Assembly (NCBI GenBank): GCA_021464525.1
Contig: JADRCO010001152.1
Span: 1-22,001, forward strand
DNA length: 22,001 bases
Reading direction: 5' to 3'
Source of the DNA: Rhizophagus sp. LPA8_4_AMF
Taxonomy: Eukaryota; Glomeromycota; Glomeromycetes; Glomerales; Glomeraceae
The notes beneath the pieces were generated by a model. That model had not been told where the DNA came from and searched no databases. It was given only the letters and a program-made list of their open reading frames with translations. This document shows positions 8,861-18,357 of the stretch, piece by piece; position 1 is the first letter of the stretch; every line of letters begins with the position of its first letter. The translations under genes and the position numbers were made by a program.

Positions 8861-9146
8861 GCCTGACAACCCACCCCTGCCTATACTTGCCGTCAGTATA
8901 ATTACGGCATATGAAATTTATACCGTAATACTACATTAAATTGCCGTAATGCCGTAATTATTTGATGCCAAAAATACAAAAATTACACAAAGAAAGTAAA
9001 TAATTTTTCTGGTTATGTCGTCGATAATTTGTAATCCGTAAATCTATAATTCTGGTCTTGATTATTGTTAGATATCTAATGGTAAAATCCATATTTCGTA
9101 ATGCCGTAATTTTAATTCGGCAATTCAGATGGTACTCATAACCCTG
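8861..9146 (-). mobile_element. degenerate transposon ends, hAT-like
   Basis: Read on the minus strand, 8879-8861 begins CAGGGGTGGGTTGTCAGGC and 9146-9131 begins CAGGGTTATGAGTACC. Both resemble the CAGGG starts of hAT transposons. Between them CCGTAATGCCGTAATT-like motifs occur at about 8943-8960 and 9097-9114. The two CAGGG ends face the same way, so they are not the two ends of one element; two nested or adjacent relics would fit. No transposase is visible, and the 72-codon minus-strand frame here looks like chance. Confidence 0.25.
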
Positions 9147-9182
9147 CCACCCGCCGGACAGACGGACGGCATTCATATATAA

Positions 9183-9865
9183 CTAGTGACGGGAACCGTT
9201 AAAGGGTCCGAAGCGGGTTTCACGGCTCTAGGGTTTTAATTTATTTTAAGTGTTACATTTCTAGTATAGTTAATTGAATGAACTTTTATAAAACACATTA
9301 ATTTATGATTAAAATGAGAATTTTTCTGTTCAAGATTCTTTACAAATGAAATAAAAAACATAATAAGTGAATTAATTAAATATAAAAAATAAATAATTAA
9401 ATAAATAAATTACTGAGCTTAATTCAAAGAATCATAGAAGTTAATCTCTCCTCATCAATTTTCTCTTGTAACCTTTTACATTTTTTGATACGTTTAAGTC
9501 TCTCAAACGAAAATGATCTATTTAGAATATTTTGAGAGAACAGACCCGTGAAATTGCCACAAATGTGAGATCGGCAGCATATTCTTTTCCCCAAGCTCCA
9601 CAACAGCCTTTTTTAATGTTAGTTCCTATGTATTTTACTAAACTCAATTAATATATTTACCAGGCTCAATCAATTACAAATGGTTTAATTTAAAGTCTAA
9701 ATTAGCTACGCGAAATATAAATTAGTCTTTTCCTAAATCGCCTTATCCATACCCAAAATATTGCATTGGAGGAAAGTATTGCAAAGCTTTCCTAACTTTA
9801 CCTTAAGCTGGTACTGTAAGAAAATTTCGTGCTTAACATAGATCACATTGTCTACTATATGTAGA
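9183..9865 (-). mobile_element. possible truncated Helitron carrying a helicase remnant
   Basis: On the minus strand the helicase relic (9619-9424) is followed about 240 bp later by a GC-rich stretch ending GTTCCCGTCACTAG with T as the next base. Helitrons end in CTRR and insert between A and T. A plausible 5' end is TCTACATATAG at 9865, preceded by A. The Rep domain is missing, the subterminal hairpin is weak, and the 5' end is a guess. The family is inferred from the helicase plus the CTAG end. Confidence 0.3.
9424..9619 (-). pseudogene. Pif1-like DNA helicase, C-terminal fragment, broken
   Basis: The minus strand encodes, in consecutive but shifted frames, KKAVVELG, then KEYAADLTFVAISRV, then SFSFERLKRIKKCKRLQEK and a natural stop. 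FVAISRV matches motif VI of superfamily-1B Pif1 helicases (YVALSRV), and the segment before it matches the usual TLPKAVxxxG of that family. Pif1 unwinds DNA 5' to 3' and is also the helicase half of Helitron RepHel proteins. Only the last 65 or so codons survive, with at least two frameshifts, one after VELG and one after SRVCSLK, so it is not functional. Helicase motifs I-V were not found upstream. It could be a host Pif1 copy or a Helitron remnant. Family recognition is firm. Confidence 0.8.
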
Positions 9866-10194
9866 TCATTGATCACGTGCCCGGACGGACAGACATTGCA
9901 TAGACGTAAATGTCCTCCGCATCCGCTTCGGACAATTATTTCTTTTGCAAAATTGCGAGACTGTGATTTAAGCTAACTTTAAAAAGTTTTTTCAAAAAAA
10001 TGTATTGCTGTACTTTTAGCATATGATGAATTAAAACCGATTGCTATTATATGTATATTTTTTTATATCAAGTAAAAATTAATTTTACTTAACATAGATT
10101 TTACTAACTAAATTAAGTGAAGTTAAATTATTTTTTATTAGTATATTAATTTTATTAGTGCTGTATGATCAAATTTATCTTCATTTTATTCATA

Positions 10195-10197
<3 letters not shown>
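9866..10197. other. spacer without supported gene
   Basis: A GC-richer patch at about 9876-9932 (GCCCGGACGGACAGAC, then CCGCATCCGCTTCGGAC) stands out from the AT-rich surroundings. GGACAGACGGACGG near 9155 is similar and may belong to the same repeat family. No gene was seen. Confidence 0.3.
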
Positions 10198-10238
<41 letters not shown>

Positions 10239-10299
10239 AAATTTTTAATTTTTTTTTTTTTTTTTTTTTTATTTTTTTTTTTTTTTTTTTTTTTTTTTT
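10198..10299. repeat. about 100 bp of near-continuous poly(T)
   Basis: Three long T runs (37, 22 and 28 bases) separated by a short A-rich gap and by a single A. On the minus strand this is a long poly(A) tract and might be the tail of a retroposed sequence, but no SINE or LINE body is recognisable on either side. Assembly length here may be unreliable. Confidence 0.85.
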
Positions 10300-10660
10300 G
10301 CATTTTATTGAAAACCAATGTGTAAATATTTATTTTTACAGACTAGTAGATATAGCTCTACCTTTAGGTTATAGAATTCGATTTTAATATTTTTAATATA
10401 TTACAGCTTTAATGGTAAATCACATTATTTTTTTTTTTACGTACTAATTAATAAAAAAATTTATTTATTAAATATTTAAGTTTGCTCTTAATCAGAATTT
10501 CATATTCTAGATCCATTAATATGATTGAATATCTATAAAGGCTAATGATAAAAATTTAATTGTAAAAAAAAAATACATTATATAATAAAATGACAATCTT
10601 CCAATTTTTATTCTTTTTTTAAAAATTTAATATCTTTAATATCTTGCTTTTTTTGATTTC
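10300..10660. other. spacer without recognisable feature
   Basis: AT-rich sequence before the F-box-flank remnant. No F-box coding remnant could be aligned here by eye, and no other gene or repeat was found. Confidence 0.35.
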
Positions 10661-10800
10661 TCATTAAATCCTTGTCTTAAATAAATATAAAAAGAAACGT
10701 TTATAATAATTTAAGCGCATAAAATTGAGTCATTATAATTCTTTCTTTAAATCAATTTCTACATCAATATAATATTTAAATTCTGTATACATGAAAACTA
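10661..10800 (+). repeat. third copy of the F-box 3' flank, left part
   Basis: A segment with CATTAAAT, TTAAATAAATATAAAA, GAAACGTTTATAATAATTTA and AGCGCATAAAATTGAGTCAT in order matches the 3' flanks of both F-box copies (15262-15360 and 20812-20910). The F-box coding sequence itself is not present upstream. The match seems to resume beyond the inserted element, at about 12105-12185. Confidence 0.5.
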
Positions 10801-12076
10801 TTGGGAATTGCTAAACATCCAACGAAAAAGAAACGCAGTATTAGAGCAGTTCGCCCTACATGGCGATCGTCGCCTGGTTTTTTTTTCCGAATATGTCACA
10901 TGATGTAAAATATATAAATATGGGTTTAAAAATTTGAACGCCATAAAACGGTATCTTGGTCGTCTTCTCGATTCAAATGATTACCCCAGAAAAAATTTTG
11001 TTTTTTTTAAGTCCTTGTACGATACTCATGATTTACCGTTTTTCGACAATTTTTTTACAAAAAAAAAAATTTATGTAGTTACGCATTTTTATTAAAAATA
11101 GTTCATTACTATGTTTTATTGAATTTTTAACAGGAAATAATATAAAGAAACCTAATAATGAAAATAAATAAAGAAGAATTAAAATAAAATAGAAACAACA
11201 TTAAAAAAGAGAAATGAAACAAAAATGTAATATGAAGGACAAAAAGATTAATAAAAGAAATGAAGGTGTGAATGGAAAAGAACAATGGAAAAACAAAAAG
11301 AAGTGAAAAGAAAGGAGTGGGAACGCATAGAAGCAAAAAGAAAGTAGGGGGAACGTAAAGAAGCGAAAAGAAAGGAGATAGAACATAAATATGTGAAAAG
11401 AAAGGAAGGAAGAACGAAAGAAGCGAGGGACATAACAAAGCATAAAGAAAGACTCGAAAAGGAAGTAGGAGGGGCGTATAGAAGCAAAAAGAAAGGAGAG
11501 GAAATGAAGAGAAACGAAAATAATGAAGGGGAAATGAAAAAAACAAAAAAAAATGAAAAGAACAGAGGAAAATGAATAGAGACGAAAAGAATGAAAGGGG
11601 ACGAAAGAAACACAAAGAAAAAAAGAAAAATGAAGGGAGAAAAGGAACGAAAGAAAATGAAAGGGACGAAAAGAAATGGGAAAAAAACGAAGAGGGATGA
11701 AAAGAACGAAAAAACAAAGGGGGAGACGAAAGAAAGGGAAAAAATGAAGGGAATAGTTAGTAAAGGAACGAAATGTAATAAGCGAAAATAAAAATAAAAA
11801 ACTTATCTTAATTGCAAAACCAGAAGAACCAAAGAACCTAGAAAGAACAAAAAAAAGTTAGAACAAACTGTAAAAAACAAACAAAAAGAAAAAAAAATAA
11901 ATAAATAAAAACATACCTTGAGCGAAGCTTTGAGCGAAGGGTTAAAGAAAAAATGTTTCTGATAACAAATAAACATAAATGATTATACTGATTCAGCCAA
12001 TCAAATTTTTAAACCAATAAATCACGTGATATGGTGCAGGCGACGGTCGCCCAGGCGATGTTTAGCAATTTCCAAA
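10801..12076. mobile_element. 1.28-kb terminal-inverted-repeat element with polypurine interior
   Basis: The left end TTGGGAATTGCTAAACATC and the right end (minus strand) TTTGGAAATTGCTAAACATC are inverted copies. Further in, both sides share GGCGATCGTCGCCTGG / GGCGACCGTCGCCTG, then ATGTCACATGAT / ATATCACGTGAT, then GGTTTAAAAATTTGA, so imperfect inverted arms span roughly 100-145 bp. The interior (about 11120-11800) is almost purely A and G on the plus strand. No transposase is present, and no clear target duplication was found (ACTA/ACTTA flanks are suggestive only). It interrupts the F-box 3'-flank copy. Open frames of 60-196 codons over the purine tract are translations of low-complexity DNA. 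Confidence 0.7.
11120..11800 (+). repeat. polypurine tract with degenerate ~33-bp tandem repeats
   Basis: About 680 bp almost without C or T on the plus strand. The left half is built from degenerate units like AAGCGAAAAGAAAGGAGG then GGAACGTA (about 11300-11500), grading into GAAAAGAAANGAAGGG-type units. Such strand asymmetry can form triplex (H-DNA) structures. It yields long spurious Lys/Glu/Arg open frames on plus and Ser/Phe/Leu frames on minus; none is a credible gene. Confidence 0.8.
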
Positions 12077-12104
12077 CTTATTAGCATTTAAAATAAACAG
12101 AATA

Positions 12105-12185
12105 AAGGTTTATACATTAAATTTGGTAATTCTTAAAAATAATTTACCGTACCCAAGGGCATATTTTATTTAATCATACATAATG
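12105..12185 (+). repeat. third copy of the F-box 3' flank, right part
   Basis: GGTAATTCTTAAAAATAATTT, then CCCAAGGGCATATTTTATTT and AATCAT match AGTAATTCTTAAAAGTAATTTT, CCCAGGACATGCTTTATTTG and ATCA at about 20922-20999, beyond the intact F-box gene. Together with 10661-10800 it shows a third flank copy split by the polypurine element. Confidence 0.45.
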
Positions 12186-12779
12186 TTGATATTATGTAAA
12201 AAGGAAGAAAGCGATTGCACAATAATTTCATCGCAATGACACCATAGTTCAGGATTGTTGGGAACTACTAGGTATACTAGCTTATCTCTAGTCTCACTGT
12301 CAAACTTGTAGAAGTCTTTTTTTCGTTAGTTTCTAGATAGCTTTTCAATCTTTCAACGTACTAACTTGTACATGCTTATAAAAATCGATATCTGAGTAAT
12401 TCTACAACGTGATGAGATACAATCCGAAAATATTTAAGCTAAAATTATAAAATTCAATATCTAAGTTTTACATGCCTGTTGAAAACGGTACCTATTACTA
12501 AAAGACAAGAATGCAAAAGGCCGATGCGCCACTATCTCGATTCTTTCATTCTTACAAAATATATATTCCACAATAAAATTTAGCATAGATCTCATATAAG
12601 CTTGTAAATCGATAGTTACCGATAGTGTCACTACGATTAACAAGTTCAGTTCATTTAGCACGATTATTCATCTGAAAATATTTTTTTTTTGCAATATTGG
12701 TAAAGTGGATTGTTTTTAATTTAAACAAGAAAAATCAATTGATACTAAAATATACAGTATTATTTTTTGGAAATTGGCA
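12186..12779. other. spacer without supported gene
   Basis: A 66-codon minus-strand frame (12461-12661) has mixed, protein-like composition but matches no family I know and has no support from the duplicated copies. TGTTGGGAACTAC near 12257 resembles an LTR start, but no partner end was found. Confidence 0.35.
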
Positions 12780-12969
12780 AATAGATTATGTCTGTTATGT
12801 AATTTTCTCTTTTATAAAATTAGCCATATATCAGATATTATTTGTCGTACGCTATATATAATGTGTAACATCAGACTGCTTTATTATTATCGAATAAAGT
12901 TCAAATTAATATATATAACGAAAAGAAAATTTGGTTAAAATAATTGGAAAAAATGTGTTACCTGTTACA

Positions 12970-13092
12970 GGGGTTACGGTACAATTCACTGAGAGTCATT
13001 TCACTGACATGAAAAATTATCTAACTTTCATTGAGATGCCATTTTACCGACATGAAAATTATTGACTTGCCATTTCACCGCACCGAAAATTG
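12970..13092 (+). repeat. foldback-end-like array upstream of F-box copy 1
   Basis: It begins GGGGTTACGGTAC, the same outer end as foldback element 2, and continues as degenerate units such as CATTTCACTGACATG, CCATTTTACCGACATG and CATTTCACCG. The matching second arm of an element was not found, so this is a solo or eroded arm. The same array sits at the same place upstream of F-box copy 2, so it predates the gene duplication. Confidence 0.55.
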
Positions 13093-13604
13093 TTTAAATC
13101 AATTCATTAACATTCTTCGATCCGCTGCTTTGCTGCGTCTTAATTTCAAATTATTTAAGTAAATATTACTGTTTTTAAAAAAATTATTTTAGGCTTAATT
13201 GCAATAATAAAATCAAATTTATGACAAATTTTTGTAATCTGGTTTCATATGGTAATCGATAAAACCTTTTTGTTAGAAAATGATACAAATATTCGATACT
13301 CTATGTTGAGATTCGTTGATTGAAAAATGTGATGACAAAGAGAAGTCACTGGATTTTATGTCGGTATAACTCTAATTGGAATAGTAAAATGTTACTCAAC
13401 TAAGATATAACTATTACAAAAGTAATGTACAAACATATAAGTCGGAGATTTGTCTAAAACTATCAGTTTTGGACAGGTTTTGGACATCAAATCTTTAAAA
13501 ACCTGACACCGCATATGACCATATGACTAATATGACTTCTAAAATTATAACTAGCTTACTCCAATACTCGGTAAAAACTTTTCCTTCCTTCCCAAATTTT
13601 TAAG

Positions 13605-15195
13605 ATGCAATATTTATTTGATGATTGTATTTATTACATTTTACAATACCTCCACGATGATCGTCCGACTTTATTTAGCTTTTTATTAGTGGAGTCGGAC
13701 ATGGTGCGAGTTTGCCATTCCATTTCTTTATTCAGATCCCTTTGTAAATTTAACCGAAAAAAACTACCCGATAACCTTGACCTTAATTTTTTGCTTTAAT
13801 AAAGCAGAAATCTTACAATTGAAGAATCAGCTAGGATTAGGCCGGATTAATAATATTAATCTTAATAAAGAATACGAACCTCTATTCGAATATCTAAAAT
13901 ATTTGGAAAATTATAATAGTTATAAAATAAGTTCTGTAATTCTGTAATTTACAATTGGATTGCCAAACATGATTCAGATTTATCAATTTCTCATGATAAA
14001 ATATACAAAGATATCATTCCAATATTTCATCAATCAATTTTACGACAAAGCAGAAATGTTAAACAATTAGGTATTTTCTTATATTTATTTTATAGTGAAA
14101 GTTTTAAAATCTTAAATGTTCAATATCCTATTTCAAGTTTAACAAAATTAAATTCATTATCATTAGATTTTTATTCAAATGGCACCCCTAATAACGAACT
14201 TGAACAAAAATTTTTAAAAAGTTTAGTAGATAATTCTTTAGATTTGAGAATATTAAAAGTTACACTTCCTGTATATACATTTTCAATAATATTTCCGATA
14301 ATTTGCTCAATGCTACTAATTTAGAAAAGCTTTTGCAATTATTAAAAAGCAAAACGAACTTGAAATATTTAAGATATGGAAGGGTAATTCTGTATTAAAT
14401 AATATTCTTTTGTCTTTAGAAATTCAAAAGCATTCTTTAGTTCATATTGAAATTATGAACACTGCCTTTAGAATAATTGATTTAAAAAATCTCAATAATT
14501 TATATAATTTAGAATGTTTAATATTTGAAGGTTGTGAAGGTATATTATTAAATCAATGTGAGAGTTTAAAATTTGGTTCATTTAAGCTCAAGGAACTAGA
14601 ATTTATACAAAATTGTTGGGATGTTGATGTCACGTCTTTAATGATCAAATATCTTGGTGCACAGTTACAAAGATTACACGTTGTAAATCCCACAATTCCT
14701 CTTATTGATAATATATTAATGTATTGTCCAAATCTTGTTTCATTAAAAATAACAATTAATGGCAATATTGATTTATCATTGTTATCAACTTTTAATAATT
14801 TAAGAATAAGAATATTAATTATTGCTGATAATTATAATACTAATGAATTATATATAAATTTAGCAAATAATATACTTATTAATATTAGTACAATTTCTCT
14901 TAATATACTTACTATGTTTAATGATAATTTTCCACTATATAAGGAATTTTTAGAAAATTGTCATGAAAGATTTGAAATGATTAATTTAAATTATATTATT
15001 GATTTACAAATTCTCAAAATTCTTTTAAATTATATTAAAAGAAGTAACAATAGTTTAAGGATTATTGGTATTATTGTATTGGATAAAAATTTTGATGATA
15101 AGGAATTAGAATTATTGAATCAAATTCAAGCTGAAGGAGTTAGATTAATTAATTATTATAATTCCACTTATGATCTTCGTAAAGTTGTATGTTAA
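13605..15195 (+). pseudogene. F-box/LRR protein gene, copy 1, broken
   Basis: The region aligns end to end with the intact gene at 19131-20741. It starts with an F-box (DDCIYYILQYLHDDRPTLF) but changes frame soon afterwards, near the LLV that should lead into NRFW, and meets a stop at about 13797. Further frame changes occur near 13930-13950, around the segment equivalent to residue 225, and just before 14335. From there a frame stays open for about 285 codons to a TAA at 15195. It retains the leucine-rich half (HSLVHIEIMN, LKELEFIQN, FEMINLNYI) with roughly 70% protein identity by eye. The CAA glutamine near the end of copy 2 is TAA here, so the frame ends three codons earlier. Without the F-box in frame it is unlikely to work as an SCF adaptor. 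Confidence 0.85.
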
Positions 15196-15770
15196 GGTTC
15201 TTGAGATGTATTTTTTTATTTATAATTTTTATTTACAAAATTTTTATTTTGTATTATTTTACTCATTAAATAAAGGATCATTTATTTTAAATAGACGTAA
15301 AACAAACGTTAACAATAATTTATTGATTATGTATATATTTTAAGCGCATAAAATTATCGCCGTTTTCAAAATGGTGTACAGTATGAAGTTATATTTGAAT
15401 AAAAAAAAAAAGAACCCCGAAAACCGGACGATAACAGGACTATAGCCGGACACATTATATCCTGGATTTAACTGAAGTTTTAAAATAAATGGATTTCCAA
15501 TGACCTCAAAAGGAATTCCAGTCATGATTCCGTAATACGGCCGCTGCTGACTTCAGGAGGAAGTGCATTATATAAACTAAATTTTGGTTTGTTCATACTG
15601 TAAAGTTTGAGTTTGATCTTGTGAAGGGTGCATATTTTAGCCTTTGCCATACTTCATCAAATTTTAGACCCCCTTTATTAGCACCAATAGGTATATTTGA
15701 CTGATATGCGTATTATTATATATATAGATTATCTATTATAAAACAAATTGTATAATTTTACATTATAATA
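15196..15770. other. F-box copy 1 3' flank and spacer
   Basis: AATAAA at 15269-15274 is conserved with copy 2. After 15360 the match to copy 2 ends. A GC-richer patch at 15416-15452 (CCGAAAACCGGACGATAACAGG, TATAGCCGGAC) may be a repeat fragment. On the minus strand, about 15593-15700 is open for 35 codons (GLKFDEVWQRLKYAPFTRSN) before a stop, possibly a coding remnant. No intact gene. Confidence 0.4.
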
Positions 15771-16925
15771 CTAACTTTTAGGCACTATAGGAGATAAATC
15801 TTTTAAGGTCAATGAATCATCATTTTTTACCATTTGAACAAAAGTATTATTTGGAAGTATAAAAATATGATCAAATACAGTTTCATTAGTATAAGAATTT
15901 TCTGTTATATATTCTCCAAAATCTTTATTAATTATATCAGAATAATTAATTCCATAATTTAATACTATGAAATACTATATTGTAAATTTGTTTATATATT
16001 TACTTGATTTTAAATTTGTTCCAAATTTCTACTAAAAAATCAACTTTCGGCATAAAATATATTTTATCATAATAATTAATGAATGGGAATAAATCAATTG
16101 AATTTGGATCAAATTATTATATTGACTAATTTAAATTTATTATCAATAGTTTCTAATATTGATCATTATTTTCTCATTAGTGACACAAACAGTATCTTGA
16201 TATTGCAATAACACTGATTAATTCCAAAGTTTTTAATACGCTCAAAACTTGATTGGATTCAACTTGAATTATTGAAAAGTAAACATTAAAACAATTGCCT
16301 ATGAATCACCCAAATGAAATAAATCAATTTGATCATTAATTTCTATAACTCCTGCTCCGGCCATCAACATCATTAAAGCTTGATTTTCGTTCATTATGCC
16401 ATTTATTTGTCCGTCACTAATATTTTGAGATTATTGGTACGTAATTAATATATAATTTGGATTCAATAAATATACAGCAATTGTACATAATATTTGCCAC
16501 ATGGAATTATAACATTATGAATGAAATTAGGATGAATTAAACAAATATTATAATTATTATTTTATTTTTAAATAATACTTGGATCATCAGAATAAGTTCC
16601 AATAAAAGTACAACCAAAATCACTATCATTTTCATTATAAGTTATATTATTAGATATATTTAATATAATTGTGACGCGAAGAAGATAATAATGAGTAAAA
16701 TTGGTATAAGGTTGAAACTAAATTTTTTACAGTCATATTATAATTGATGAGTGATTTAGTAATAATTATTTTTGGATTTAAAATATCTCTAGTTCGGTAA
16801 AAATATTCCGAATTATTTATCCTGTCTACCTTTTTATGGTGTAATTAATTCTTTGGTGAAAATCTTGATTAAAATCATAGTAGTAAACAAATAAACATGA
16901 ACACAATACCAATTTAGATTATCGT
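15771..16925 (-). pseudogene. decayed gene, possibly for a secreted or membrane protein, family unknown
   Basis: The minus strand encodes stretches of well-formed protein in shifting frames, in one direction and order. A hydrophobic LVLCSCLFV near the beginning could be a signal peptide. It is followed by FNQDFHQRINYTIKR, RDILNPKIIITKSLINYN, TYNENDSDFGCTFIGTYSDD, NICLIHPNFIHNVIIPCGKY, NQALMMLMAGAGVIEIN and finally DHIFILPNNTFVQMVKNDD, with a natural-looking stop (TAG at 15773-15771). Several frameshifts and in-frame stops interrupt it, and no start methionine remains. Asn-rich NxT/S sites and the hydrophobic leader suggest an extracellular protein of perhaps 350-380 residues. I cannot name the family. 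A spliced gene is an alternative for some of the breaks, but the in-frame stops inside conserved-looking stretches argue for a pseudogene. Confidence 0.6.
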
Positions 16926-17495
16926 ACGAGATATTTACTCACATGATAAATTAATAGAATAAAACCACGTCTTCATAATGCGACGCATTAATTCTAATCT
17001 AACCATAACAGATACGAGTTGTAATAATTAACGTGACTTTAATAAATTCACCTCTTGATTTTGATCTTTACATTTTCAGAATAATAGACTAGTAAAACGG
17101 TAACAATTAAAGTCCGTCGCGTTTATTTATTCAGGATCTTTTTTTATTACAACATTAAACAAAAAAAGTTGATTATTAAGAATAGTAAATTATCAGTGTT
17201 ACAAAAAAAGGAATGATTTTTTAGAAAATCATTGTTTAAATTTGAATGTTGAAAATTCTTCAATGTGCTAGTTAATATTTCTCCTAAGAATGTCATCATG
17301 GAAAAACTTTGCACAATAATTCAAAATCCAATAGTCTTAAAAAATTATATATATCAAATTATTTATTTAGTTATGTTTATATGAAATCAAGTTAAAATAA
17401 ATTAATAAAGTGAACAAACTGATTTATGGCTTATGTAATATGTAATTGCTGACTTAGCTAAGTCTTTAAAAAACTTGTTGTTACCTGATCACCAC
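16926..17495. other. spacer with one direct-repeat copy
   Basis: AT-rich DNA without a supported gene. It contains the left copy of a 27-bp direct repeat (17182-17208) listed separately. Confidence 0.35.
17182..17208 (+). repeat. 27-bp direct repeat, left copy
   Basis: It begins ATAGTAAATTATCAGTG and is repeated at 17933-17959 with one mismatch (ATAGCAAATTATCAGTG). The two copies bracket about 725 bp that include the purine/CA-rich tandem duplication. This is too long for a normal target-site duplication; a duplication by repair or slippage is more likely. Confidence 0.7.
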
Positions 17496-17519
17496 GTTGA
17501 GATGCAGCAACATTGATCA

Positions 17520-17895
17520 GGGAGGGAAAGGGGAAACGAAAGGGGAAAGGAAAACACAAAAATACACACACCATACACATCACCCACAAACCCACACACA
17601 AACCCCACTCCCAAACCCACATACCTGTAAAGAAAAGGGACCTAAGAGAAGACCTAGGCAGATAGACCTAAAAAAAAGAAGATAAAGAAACCCTAAAAAA
17701 AAGATGAAAAAAAAAGAAGATAATGAAACAACGAAAATACACACACCACCACACACAAACCCACACTCCCAACCCACATACCTAAAGAAAGACGGAAAGA
17801 AAAGACCTAGGCAGAACCTAAAAAAAAAAGAGGAAGATAAAGAAGACCTAAAAAAAGACGAAAAAAAAGAAGATAAAGAAATCACACGCTATGAG
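17520..17895 (+). repeat. purine/CA-rich tandem duplication, period about 174 bp
   Basis: Two units each run: AATACACACACC, a CCCACA-rich part, CCCACATACCT, AAAGAAAAG, GACCTAGGCAGA and a GAAGATAAAGAA-rich tail. The plus strand is nearly free of T. The overlapping open frames (17497-17685, 17704-17898 plus; 17580-17885 minus) merely translate this low-complexity DNA. It resembles the polypurine tract at 11120-11800 in strand bias but not in sequence. Confidence 0.75.
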
Positions 17896-17932
17896 TAATT
17901 ATATTAATTATATAGTCCTTCGTTTCGTACAA

Positions 17933-17959
17933 ATAGCAAATTATCAGTGTTACAAAAAA
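17933..17959 (+). repeat. 27-bp direct repeat, right copy
   Basis: Partner of 17182-17208, with 26 of 27 positions identical by eye. It lies just after the end of the purine/CA-rich tandem block. Confidence 0.7.
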
Positions 17960-18357
17960 GAAGTATATAATCAAAAAAGGAAAATACAGGGGTGAATAAG
18001 GATGACGTAGGTGGAGGAAGGAATATTACATGGGTTAACTATCAAATCGTCTAGTGCATAACAATAGAATGACCTTCGCTACGCTCCGGACAATAAAAAG
18101 ACCAATACTAATATTATTAAATATGTAATATTACTTGCAAAACTTTGCAAACTGATTCTAATTTCTTCCTATTATACCTACTATGTAATTTTTCTTTTCA
18201 TAACATGATTTTATCGTACGCTGTATAACAACGTGTAACATAGTTATTATTATCGAACAAAGTTCAAATTGATAAATTTAGCATAAATATATAACGAGAA
18301 GAAAATTTGGTTAAAATAATTGAAAAAAAAGAGAAAGGTGTACGGTATTTCTGACCT

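Larger units (their letters stand above)
12780..15360 (+). repeat. F-box segmental duplication, copy 1
   Basis: Aligned with 18130-20910 in direct orientation. It includes the upstream region (CGTACGCT-TATA, TTATTATTATCGAA, AAGAAAATTTGGTTAAAATAA), the ACCGAA-type array, the gene and the 3' flank up to GCATAAAATT. Copy 1 carries an extra ~80 bp at about 13433-13510 (with CAGGTTTT and AAAAACCTG inverted) that copy 2 lacks. Confidence 0.8.

Noticed and set aside
10198-10299. Poly(T) as the tail of a SINE or LINE on the minus strand
   Set aside because: No Pol III promoter boxes, reverse transcriptase remnant or target duplication is visible beside it.
11127-11717. 196-codon minus-strand open frame, rich in Phe, Ser and Leu, plus shorter overlapping frames
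   Set aside because: It is the translation of the polypurine tract; frames on both strands are open simply because stops need mixed bases. There is no domain and composition is extreme.
12257-12420. TGTTGGGAACTAC as a possible LTR start
   Set aside because: No matching CA-ended partner, target duplication or primer-binding site was found.
14553-14765. 70-codon minus-strand frame within F-box copy 1
   Set aside because: It is antisense to the leucine-rich part of the F-box pseudogene and has no independent support.
17497-17898. Three overlapping open frames in the purine/CA-rich block
   Set aside because: They translate a low-complexity tandem duplication on both strands; residues only reflect the repeat.
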